This document shows positions 35,036 through 45,562 of a DNA stretch of 64,000 bases, in pieces (within the stretch, counting starts at the first letter, position 1; every line of letters starts with the position of its first letter). The DNA comes from Rhizophlyctis rosea (taxonomy: Eukaryota; Chytridiomycota; Chytridiomycetes; Rhizophlyctidales; Rhizophlyctidaceae). The stretch lies in assembly GCA_027596075.1 (NCBI GenBank), contig JADGJC010000137.1:1-64000 (forward strand). The letters run 5' to 3'. Both the position numbers and the translations under genes were made by a program. The notes under the pieces are model-generated. The model worked only from the letters and a program-made list of their open reading frames with translations. It was not told the DNA's origin and made no database searches.

Positions 35036-37149
35036 TCACCGCCTCTCAACAATCCGCTCCACCCATCTCCCCGGATCCCGCCAAAACGCCTCCCACCACC
35101 CTGTCGCACTACTACACCCCACAGGCATAACCCACTTGGCCCACGCATCCGCCTCCTCATCCCAAGGAATCTCCACCCCACTATCATACCGCCACCATTC
35201 CAGGACGTCCAGTCTAGGAATTTGAATAGCAAACTGGATAGCGTACCACGACGCCTTCAGTTCCAACCCGCTGTCTTTCCACCAATCCAAGACGGGTAGG
35301 TGGCCTTCTTTGGATGCCCACTCTAAGGCAAGGGAGGTGTATTTGAGGGGTAGACCGGAGCGATGCCACCATTCAAGGACGGCGACTTGGCCGTAGCGTG
35401 AGGCGGTGTCGATGGGGTTTGAGTTAATTGAGAGGTCTATGCCGCTGTGTTTCCACCATTCCAGCACTTCAACGTGCCCGAACATGCTAGCCCCCACCAA
35501 ACAATCCTCTACATCCACTTTCAGTTCCAACCCACTGCCTTGCCACCATTCCAAGACAGCAACATGTCCGTTTTTGCTGGCTTGCGTCATGGCGTCCACG
35601 CGGTATTTTAGTTCCAGCCCACTGTGGAGCCACCAGTTGAGGACGTGTACGTGGCCGTTGGCGCTAGCGTTATCCATGGCCCATTCGTGGTAGTGGAGTT
35701 TTAGACCGCTGTGTTTCCACCAGTTTAGGACGTGGACGTGACCCTTTTCGCTCGCGGTGTTGATGGCATTGAGTGCATCTTCGTATGGATTGCCATCCTT
35801 GTGGTGTGTCATCCACCACTGAAGGATGTCTATGTGTCCGTTAGCGCTTGCAGAGTCGAGGACGTTCGTTTGGTATTTTAGTTTGTTGAAGTCCAGGAGA
35901 TTGTGGGCATGAAACCATTGGAGGATGTTGAGGTGACCGTTCGTGGCAGCTTTATTGAAAGCTTGTCGGGAGACTCGTAGCTCTAAACCACTTTGTTTCC
36001 ACCATTCTAGGACGTTTATTCGTCCATGTCTGGCGGCGAGGTCTAGGGCGGCTGTGGAGTATAGTGGGGGTTCGTCGGATGGGGTCATGGTGAGCCACCA
36101 CTTGAGGATGTCTATGTGGCCGTTTTTACTGGAGAATGCAGATCAGGCCCGCGGCCATGGTGTTAGCAGCTGGGTATAGGGCAGGCTGCTGATACCCGCT
36201 GAAATTGACGAGCATTCATACCTGGCAAGGTCCATAGGGTAACGGGTGGTGGTGCCAGAGGTTTTCCATGTTTCGGTGTTCAGGTGACGTCTTTGGATAA
36301 GGCCTTTGTCTTTCCACCAGTTCAGGACATGGATATGTCCGTTTTCACTTGGGCCAATGAAGGATTCGTCAGACCCTGTTTGACAGTCCGCATATAGTTG
36401 ATAAATGCAAATGTGAAATTGGAAACCCCTGAAAGACACTTACAATCAAAATCCCTATCGCTCTCCGACCACCACCACTCTAGAATGGCAACATGCCCAT
36501 TTCCACTTGCAATGTCGATGCTAGTCCACCTAGGCTCGTAATCTAGACGGCTAGCTTTCCACCATCGTAACACAGCCAGTTGTCCCATCCCGCTTGCGCT
36601 ATGCACTCCATCGCGAAACTTCAGCTCCAACCCGCTGGCTTTCCACCACTCTAACACTTCGATCAGCCCTTCTCGGCAAGCCTGGTCCATTGCAGAACCG
36701 GTGTATAATAACTTTAGCCCGCTGCCCCTCCACCAGTCCAACACATTGATGTGACCGTTTTTACTAGCGGATTCTATTGAGTCTTCGGAGTATTTCAGCA
36801 TTAGGCCGCTGTCGAGCCACCACTGGAGAACAGGGACGTGGCCTCGACTGCTGGCTATATCCATTGCATTGGTGGAATATCGAAGTCTGCGGCCGGTTTT
36901 CCTTTGAGCCCAGGCCCTCCACCAAGTGAGAAGGTCGGTCTGCCCTTTTGCGGAGGCTGAGTCCGGTTTTGCATGTTTGAGACACGGGATGGCATGGTCA
37001 CGGAGGTGGTGGTATTGGTACAGGACTGAGAGGAGGATGCCAATGCGAAATGCTGTTTCATTGGGGGCGTGGAGGAGGATTTCGTGTATGACCTCGCAGG
37101 GAAGGTTTGGCATTACTTCTTTTTGAGTCAAGGGAACACTGTGGAGCAT
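35036..37149 (-). CDS. F-box-like/ankyrin-like repeat protein (paralogue 2)
   Basis: Three exons fit: 37149-36444, 36375-36222 and 36128-35036 (650 residues). All junctions fall within repeats and restore them (for example 'DLA' + 'SKNGHIDILKWW'). A second ATG at 37113 (MPNLPCEVIHEILL) is an equally good start and matches the N-terminus of paralogue 1. The F-box-like N-terminus (CEVIHEILLHAPNETAFRIG) is followed by about 16 repeats of 30-34 residues with G-H-V-x-V-L-x-W-W-K-x-S-G-L and A-M-D-x-A-S between units. Likely a protein-interaction scaffold or ubiquitin-ligase adaptor by architecture; no ligand is known. It shares strand, intron-in-repeat layout and repeat consensus with the gene at 21002-22434, so the two arose by duplication. 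Confidence 0.85.
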
Positions 37150-37610
37150 GAGAGTTTACTACTGGTTCTTGGTCGGAAAGTTGCATAGCAAACTAACCTG
37201 CGACACTTTCGTGTTGCAAGTGGGCATTGAGGAGTTGGCGAAGAAGGACAAGGAGATTGGGGCTGTGCGGCTCATGTGTGCAGACAGCACAGGGGGTTGG
37301 TCGCAATATGACCTAAAAAGGAAACTATCAATTTTGCTATTTCCGGCGTCTTGCATCCGGACGTACTCGGACATCACAACCTTTGTGACAAAATCGCTGG
37401 GATAACAGGATGCTATTATTGTCCTTCGGTCTACACAACGGCTGGTTTCACTTACTTCGTGACTCAAACCAAACATCGGGCTACTATAGTCACCCTGGAA
37501 AAGAACGCGGCGTGCCGTTTTCGTCTTCCGATAGACAGGTAACCCCTCTCGGAGACGGCATTACTGGCTGGCTCTCCCCGCCAACCCGCCTGTGATATCA
37601 TCTCGGCTCC
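37150..37610. other. Divergent intergenic region
   Basis: 460 bases between the start of ankyrin-like paralogue 2 (-) and the DNA ligase gene (+). It must hold both promoters. No TATA box or known operator was identified. Confidence 0.5.
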
Positions 37611-40600
37611 ATGAAGCTCACCTCACACGTTTCATTGTCACTGCGGCATTTTCTGTCCCATAAGATATCGACGAACGCCTTTACAAGGCCAGCGTGCTCT
37701 CGCTCTTTTACTCGTCAGACTTCTTATCACCCCCAATTACCGCACCACCCCTTGCTTCCAAGCAATCGGTTTATAATGGACAAGTCGAAGAAAGCACGCC
37801 AGCAGACTCTGACGTACGTGTAGTAGCACCTATCTTGATTATTTACAAACATGCTAAACGCGTCCACCGACAAAGGTCATTCTTCTCGTCAAACGCTGCG
37901 GGCAAGAAGCCCTCGCGAGCTGCTCAAGACGCGTCTGCGGATGAAAAGGACAATAGTTCACCTCCATCATCGACCCCTCCTCCTCCTGGCAAATCAAACG
38001 GTACAAGCAAACGAAAGCGAACAGAACCGAATGATGAGGCGCAATCACCCAAAAAGTCGCCGACCGATGAGAAAATTGCAGCAATGGAGGTTGAACATAA
38101 TGACAGCAATGATGGTGCGGTGGAGAAACGCTCCAAAAAGAAAGCAGGATCGCGGCGTACTGATGAATCTGGGAGTGAGAAGGAGGAGGCACCAAAGGCG
38201 AAGCGTAGGTGTTTGGCAGCATGTATCAAAAAATGTCTCGGGATGACTAAATGCATACGTGTCAGGACGCTTGGTGAAAAAAGGAGATGCTCTCGCAAAG
38301 TCGGCAGAAGAAGCCAAGTCGAAGCCGCAGGCTGGTAATGGAGAATATGAACCGTTGGAAGTAGAAGGGATTACGACTGATGTTTTTGACCATAATGTTT
38401 TTAGAAAAAGTCAAGCCATCATCGCCACGAAAGCGTAAATCGGCGGCAACCGATGAAGTGAATGCAATGGATTCGCCTCCACCAAAGAAGAGACTGAGCA
38501 GGAAGAATTCAGAAAGCTCGGGGACCGAGGTTGATGAATCCCCTTCCAATGAGGTATCTGATCATTCGCATAATATAAGGGAACGGAAGCATTCGCTAAT
38601 CTAATGAAAATTGGCCAGCGTCCACGGAGTCCCGGTAAGAAGAAGACCAAGGCAGTCGCACAACCGGATGGAGCGGACGCTGCCAAGAAAGTCAGCGCTG
38701 TCAAAGGAAAGAAGTCGGCAAAGGTCGTAACGAGCTCTCGCGGTATGATTTCCGTTTCAAACCTGACACTTCCAGCTTGAGGTTGATATCCTTCTGTCAG
38801 AGGGTACGCCTGAAAAGGGCTCGCCATCTCCACCTGCTTCAGAACCATCCGAATTTGAGAAGGACGATAAGGCTGCAGTTGCGGAAGAAAAAGATCAAGA
38901 AGAAGAGGAGAAGGAGATCAAAACGTTGGCAAAAGCCACAGCGAAGATGTGAGCGGACTTCCGTATCGATTCAATCAGAGAAAGAGTTTGAGAAACAATG
39001 ATACAAACCAGGATTGGAGATGGGTTTGCTAAAGCAGCGCCAGGCCTCGATTGGAAAAAGGGTGCAGAGTAAGTATTGATTAGAGACGAAATGAGGGAAT
39101 TGGTGGACAATCCATCTTACCCTACATGTGACGATTAGTGTCCCTTACGCCGCACTGTGCAAAACATTCGAGGACATCGAAAGCACGACCAAAAGATTGC
39201 AAATCACGGCATACCTCACCAACTTCTTTAAACGTGTCATGGAGCGATCCCCACATAATCTCGTCGCTTGTGTATACCTTTGTTTGAACCGAGTAGGTGC
39301 CTGATTTTGGGTATGGAAGCTGTCCTCTATGCTCATGCTGACGTCCTTTTTTTCTAGATTGGACCAGAATACGAAGGCAAAGAACTCGGCATCGGAGAAA
39401 GCATTCTGATCAAAGCTATTGCTGAGGCGACTGCTCGATCTGCGGCTAATATCAAGGCGGATTTGGCTGAGACGGGGGATTTGGGGACTATTGCGCAGGT
39501 ATGGTGCTTTGACATTGTCGTTTCCCTCTGAACTGGGGCATTGAACGATTCCCAATCAGTCGAGTAAAGGCCGTCAAAAGTCCCTTTTCGCGGCGCCGCC
39601 GTTGACGGTCCCGAGTGTTTTCAAGACATTGAAGGAAATCGCGGCGATTACTGGCACGGCGGTAAGCATGGGCAGAAGAGAATGCTTGATCATAATGATG
39701 CGTGGGACTCAAGTTATTTATGTTGGATTTGCCAGTCCCAATCGAAGAAAATCAAGTTAATTACGAAGATGTTGTCCGCTTGTAAGGGAAATGAGCCGAA
39801 GTTCCTCATCAGGTTGGGATCATTTTAAGGTTACTGCCCATATTGCCTTCAGAGCTAATGCATGTGTGGTATGATTTGGCATATCTAGGTCCTTGGAAGG
39901 CAAATTGCGCATCGGTGTAGCGGAGAGGACGGTGCTTCCTGCGTTGGCGAATGCGTCCGTAGCTATCCAACCAGGTGCGTTGTCATTTGCCGAACGAAGA
40001 TTGCAAAATACCAGTTGACTGATGGGGAATGTGGGTCGTTGTGCGTAGGTTTCGATAAATGGTCCACCGCTAAACGCGAAGCGGAGCTGGAGGAGGCGGC
40101 GTCGACCATAAAGCAGGTTTACAGGTATAGCTGCGTTCATGTCGGCAAGAGAAAAGACGGTGAACTTCCTCTGATAGTGCAAATGTTGTTTTGTCTGCAT
40201 GCAACAGTGAACTACCCACATACGACGAAATCATCCCCGTGCTGTTGGAAAAGGGCACCAAAGGCCTTGAAGAGAGTTGCAAGCTGCGTCCGGGTATGGA
40301 GATGCTGTTTGTCCTCATGCTTACCTTGAATCCCGCAATGAAAGTTGGTAACATATATCTTTGCATTCCCTCTTGCGATGTTTAGGAGTTCCACTCAAAC
40401 CCATGCTTGCGCACCCGACGAAAGCCATTTCGGAAGTGCTGGATCGGTTCGAGAACATGACTTTTACTTGCGAGTATAAGTATGATGGTGAAAGGGCGCA
40501 GGTGCGGACAGTATCTGCCGATGTCTTTTTATACTTTCTCACTCATCGTTCGTCTTTTGCCATTGAAGATCCACATGCTGGAAGACGGCACCGTCATGAT

Positions 40601-42272
40601 TTACAGCCGCAACTCGGAAAACCTGAGCGCGAAGTATCCGGATGTTATTGAGCGGTTGCATAAGGTGTGGCCTTTGAGTTTATTCTGCGGGACCAACCTT
40701 TGTTTCCTGACGATGTATGTACGTTAGATTCCGAAAGAAGGCATCAAGTCGTTTGTGTTGGATGCGGAGTGTGTGGCGTGGGATCGGGAGCAGAAATGTA
40801 TTTTGCCGTTCCAGGTTTTGAGTACTAGGAAGCGGAAGGTGGGTGGAGCGTTGGGTTTTGGCGTGTGTCGTGAAGGACGGGGGAAGGGGAACAAATCAGG
40901 AAGAAACGCCGTTCTGTGGTTATTTATTATGATGTCTGCAGGATGTCCAAACGGCGGATATTCAAGTTCAAGTCTGTATTTTTGGATTTGATTTGATTTA
41001 TTTGAATGGGAAGGTGAGAATTTGTTTTGCGTGTAATCCTTGCGGCTATGTTTGCTATGCGGTTCTTGCTAGTCTTGTCCCCTCGTATTGAGCTATACTA
41101 ATTGTGAATACCTGCAGGCGTTGACACAAGACCCTCTCATCAAACGCCGCGCACTCCTCCACTCAAGCTTCAACGAAGTCGAAGGAGAGTTCTCATTCGC
41201 CAAATACTCTGATGGAGCCACCATTGAGGAAATCCAAAGTTTCTTGGATGAAGCCGTTGCCGGTCAGTCCTTCATCCCTACACCCAACCCTTCCCAACCA
41301 CCCATCACTCACAAAAAACACTCTCCCACCCTCAGGCAACTGCGAAGGCCTAATGGTCAAAACCCTCGAAAAAGAAGCCTCCTACGAGCCGTCGAAACGC
41401 TCCCGGAACTGGCTGAAAGTGAAGAAGGATTACTTGAGCGGGGCGGGGGATAGTTTGGATCTGGTTGTTATTGGGGGGTATGCGGGGAAGGGGAAGCGGA
41501 CGGGGTGGTATGGGGGTTATTTGTTGGCGTGTTATAATGAGGAAGCTGAGGAGTATCAGAGTATTTGCAAGGTGAGGGAATGTGTGAGTTTAGGGCGTTG
41601 CTGAGGGATTTTGGGAGGTTTGGTTGTTGATACTTTCTGGTTTGGTGTTGTGTGCAGATTGGAACGGGATTCTCGGAAGAACAGTTGGCGGAACATGCAA
41701 AGTTCTTCAAGGATCATATTATTGATCGGCCGAGGCCCTATTATCGGTATACTGATACGCCGAATTTGAGGCCGGATGTGTGGTTTGAGCCTTGTCAGGT
41801 ATTGTTTTTATTGTTTTTCCTTCATCATCGTCCCTCATCATGACTTATCCTCATTGGCTGGTTTTGGTGATAAGGTGTGGGAAGTTAAGGCGGCCGATTT
41901 GTCTATTTCACCCGTGCATCATGCTGCGATGGGGTTGGTGGATAATAATAAGGGGATTAGTTTGCGGTTTCCGAGGTTTATTAGGGTGAGGGATGATAAG
42001 AGTCCGGAGGATGCGACGAATGCTGCTCAGGTTCGTAAGTCCTTTCTTTCATTTTGAAACTGTTTCGGGTTTGAGATGTGGGTGGGTGGGGTTGGCCACC
42101 TGTAGTTTTTTCGCTTGCCGACATTTTGGCTAGTTTGGGGAGCAATGATATCTTTGTTCTGAAATTGACCATTCCCCGATGGGGCGTTCTTTGTTTCTTT
42201 GTACAGGTAGCGGACTTTTACCGTGCTCAGAAAATCAACACGGCGGGGAAAGTGGACGATGATGATGATTGA
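37611..42272 (+). CDS. CDC9: ATP-dependent DNA ligase I
   Basis: Twenty-three exons fit in phase from 37611 to 42272 (979 residues): 37611-37813, 37876-38204, 38266-38334, 38405-38553, 38619-38742, 38801-38948, 39012-39068, 39139-39292, 39358-39498, 39560-39661, 39736-39812, 39889-39974, 40049-40124, 40208-40293, 40386-40501, 40569-40664, 40728-40838, 40942-41013, 41118-41262, 41336-41571, 41658-41798, 41875-42030 and 42207-42272. The enzyme seals nicks after Okazaki-fragment maturation and excision repair. The PCNA-binding box Q-x-x-L-x-x-F-F (QQTLTSFF) spans the exon 1/2 junction. A long Lys/Glu/Ser-rich disordered region follows. The DNA-binding domain starts near [13 protein letters not shown]. 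Motif I is [10 protein letters not shown] with adenylated Lys about 632; CEGLMVKTL and WLKVKKDY are motifs IV and V. Residues 1-55 lack acids and are rich in Arg/Ser/Thr, like a mitochondrial presequence. Met56 (37776) just before the PCNA box is a second start candidate. Confidence 0.96.
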
Positions 42273-42522
42273 GGAGAAGGGAGTGAACGGCGGTAAATTA
42301 TGGCACACAATTTTTTCAGGAAATCGCTTCGTTCATTAGTTGCTGCCTGTTTTGTATTTTGGGTATGTTTGTAATACACGAACAAAATCACTAACAAGCC
42401 GCCAACGTCTCGCGTAAAAATTTTGTGAGGTTGATTTCGATGGATTCGCTGGACAAGCTGAACATATGGGATGTGAGCGTTTGGCACTGACAGCATGGAA
42501 GATCGGCGTGGTTGCATATAAC

Positions 42523-45152
42523 CTACATATCCTGCCATCGCTGCTCCATTTGTACGGAACCAACCCCACTGTCAGATGACATGACGTCGGACAAGTCCAT
42601 GTCCAAAACCTGTTCCGGGTGCAAGATCAGACCCGAGCTCTTCCCGTCAATAGAATAGGCAAACCCCATACCTGTTTAGAAATCATCCTCGCCTTCCCCA
42701 GCACATCCCTTTCCACCTCCTCCACACTTTTCTCCCCATCGCTAACCAGCTCTCCACACTGCTCTTTCACAATCTTCATGAAAGCATCAAATTCTCCACT
42801 CCTGTCCCTCCCCACCAATCCGCGTCTCATTCCATCCTCCAAAGCCCCAATCAACCCCTTCTTTAACTTATCCAACACAACTCTCGACTCGAGCACCTTC
42901 TTCTCCAACAGGTCTATTCTCGCTTCGGCATTCCGTCGCGCCAGTTCGGATGATGCGTGGATTTTGGGATCGACGGATTTCGTGAGGAGGGTGTGGGTTT
43001 GTTGACGTTCCTGTGCAAGGGCTCGCGGCATTTATACTCCTCATCGATTTTGTCCTGACAGATCAACAAACCAACCTTATCCGCTTCCCCAAACTTCTCC
43101 TTCCACCTTTTCAATAAAACCTCCTTCCTCAACGCATCCGCTTCCCATCGCTTGACCGCACTCCTCGCAGCCGCCAGCTCTTCTTCCGTCGAGATTTTTT
43201 GTGCCAGCTGTTTGGCCATTTCATCGCGCTTTTGTTTGAGGTCTCTTATCAGATGGTCCTTATTCATTTGTGCAGTTCTGGAGTCAAACATAGTTGTTAG
43301 CACTGCCGTTTCAAGAATATTCGATAACGAGTTCCCTTACATCATGGTCTTTAATTTGCTTTCCAGGCTGATCTTCATGGCTTCGAACGATTTGATCTTC
43401 ACAGTAAAATCGCGAAGTCGCGCATCCTACATGAGAGAATATATGAGTGAATAGATGCATGCGTCGCGTAAAGCTACAGAAGTCCTTACTTTCCGGGTTG
43501 ACTCCTTCCGTTGACGATGCATTGCCTCCTTGGTCCGTTTCAAATCCTTCAAAAGCGATTCGTGATCTTTGGCCTGTCCAACAAGGTTGGCTTGGCACTC
43601 TCAAAACAGATGCATTTGATCACCTCACCAGCTGTTCATATTGAGTTTTCAGAATTTTTGTTGACCGTGTGGTCTCTTGCAACTGCTGTTGCAGTTTGTC
43701 GGCTATGGACTCGGAGAGGTAGCATTTGGTGCGCCTGCGAAGCCATACCCAATATCAGGCCTGACTCCTTCATTTGGATAAGGGCAGTCATTGATCCTTA
43801 CAATCGCTGCCACTCCTCCTCTGAAGGCAACCGTAAAAGCAATTCGTCGGTCTGTTTCACAAGTAGTTCCTTCTCCCTGTGAAAATAATTCAGCGCCAAA
43901 ATCCAGCAAAGCGATTCCCCTGTAATCGTACCGTTTTGACTCTTCCAGCATTTGGTGGAGGAGGTTCAATTCTGTTTCATAACGCTCTGTATACATTCTG
44001 AGATGCATCTTGTAAGTGACTTCTCCTGAACTTTCGGACAAGTCCGGATCTGGTTCCTTTCCCTGAAGCAGAAGGTCAGATCAAAGACAGAAGGCTGCAA
44101 TTCTCGAGCCCTTACCATTGTGGTATCCACGTCCGACTGCGATTGTCGTTCCTGTGTTCCCATTGCCTGGAATATGCATCAGCATGAATGTATAAAAAAC
44201 ATATGGGATGACGGACACACCCTGTTCAATGCAGATTTCAAATGTGCGACATTTCTCTCATTTGCATTGCGGAGGAACTTCTGTGACGCTTTGTGTCGAG
44301 CATTTACACCTTTCAATCGTTCGACTTCCTCTTCCAGGTGTTTCTGTAAGGAAGAACTAAGCAGTTGCTTTCTGTGCAATGCAGCTACCCCCACCATACC
44401 ACTTGCTCTTGCGAGTTGCTCAGCTCTTGCGTGCAGGTAGTGATTGTTTGTCGTTGTTCGGCAATAGTGTTTTGCCAAACTTGTTCAGCAGCTAGCGATG
44501 CTTCTGCACGTTCTGCCACTGTTTTGGACTTCTCTCGTAGCTGGTTGAGCTCGTATTGGTTTTGAGCGAGGGATCGATCCAGATCCTTGATGATTTTGGT
44601 TTGCTCTGCGAGGGTCATCTTTAGGTTGATTGCCAGTGGATTAGCTTTCACATCGCCACGACATAGTGAAACCAGAGGTACCTTCAGCTGATCATTTTCA
44701 ACTCGCAACTCACAAAGGGCCATTGTGTGCGCTATTCCGGTGGCAGTGTCCCGTTCATCTTCGCGATTGATCACCAGTTTAGATTTCAAATTTGGGATGG
44801 GGATGGCCCCGTCACGAGTGTGCTACTTCAATCAAGTTGTCAAATCCAATAATTCTATTGGGATCAATGAGGCAAGATACCAACCGACAGCTCATCCTCT
44901 GTTGAGAAGCCTGCGTCGTTTAGCAGTCTTCGCACCTCGTCATCCACTATCTCAACTGCAAGTGGATGTTTTGGGGTTCTTGTGTAAGATTTAACAACCT
45001 TTGAATGCAACCCGCGTTTACGTACTTAGCGACGACGACGAGCTTTCACCTCGTTTTATGCGTGGCCGCCTTGTATCATTGCTTCGTTCCGAGACGTCTT
45101 TGTCGGTCGATATGGTGGGTGGATCTGTCAGGTCACTAGAGCTGAATTGCAT
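42523..45152 (-). CDS. Long coiled-coil protein (possible flagellar or centrosomal component)
   Basis: Thirteen exons fit in phase: 45152-45026, 44955-44885, 44822-44400, 44343-44221, 44166-44116, 44062-43932, 43876-43802, 43734-43629, 43573-43490, 43426-43341, 43277-43076, 43010-42672 and 42609-42523 (634 residues). An acidic/Ser-rich N-terminus is followed by an almost continuous heptad-rich helix: LAEQTKIIKDLDRSLAQNQ, KHLEEEVERLKGV, ELNLLHQMLEESKR, SLLKDLKRTKEAMHRQRK and ARRNAEARIDLLEKKVLE. The end is short and non-helical (DMDLSDVMSSD). No enzymatic motif is present and I cannot name the family. It is head-to-head with ARMC3 across 410 bases, which hints at a shared role. Two introns use GTTGGT donors. 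Its 3' end is 250 bases from that of the ligase gene (convergent). Confidence 0.85.
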
Positions 45153-45562
45153 CGTGCTCGGAGGGTTCGGACGGACAACAGTAGTGAATCGCAGAAAAGT
45201 AGGGAGCTGGAGTAGAATGCTCTAAGAGCTAATATTCGAATAGCGCAGCAAGATGAGTACTGGTATGATCGTAAAACGCGATTCCTTTGTGAAGATTGAG
45301 ATGGTGATGGAAGAGGAGAAAGCGCGTGGTGGGGGACACCAGTCCACACCACCATGATATGAGAGCCTTCATTGCATTGCATTCCAACCGTGCGCAGAAG
45401 CTCACGTAAGCCAAAGACCCTGAGCTCCACCAATCAATTCCCCACCAGTCTCAATTCCCTTTAGCGTCCATAGTTTGCCCACAGAATTCTATTAGCCTTC
45501 ATCTGGAGTTGCAATAAACAAGCCTAACAACTTCATATCTTTCCATTTTGAAGCATCGCCCC
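45153..45562. promoter_or_regulatory. Shared divergent promoter region of the coiled-coil gene and ARMC3
   Basis: 410 bases separate the two start codons, so both promoters must lie here. A CCAAT motif is near 45432. I looked for an RFX X-box (the ciliary-gene element) and found only a half-site-like GTTGCAA near 45511, which is not enough. No clear TATA box was seen. Confidence 0.5.

Noticed and set aside
45153..45562. RFX X-box in the shared promoter
   Set aside because: Only a half-site-like GTTGCAA; no second half at the right spacing.
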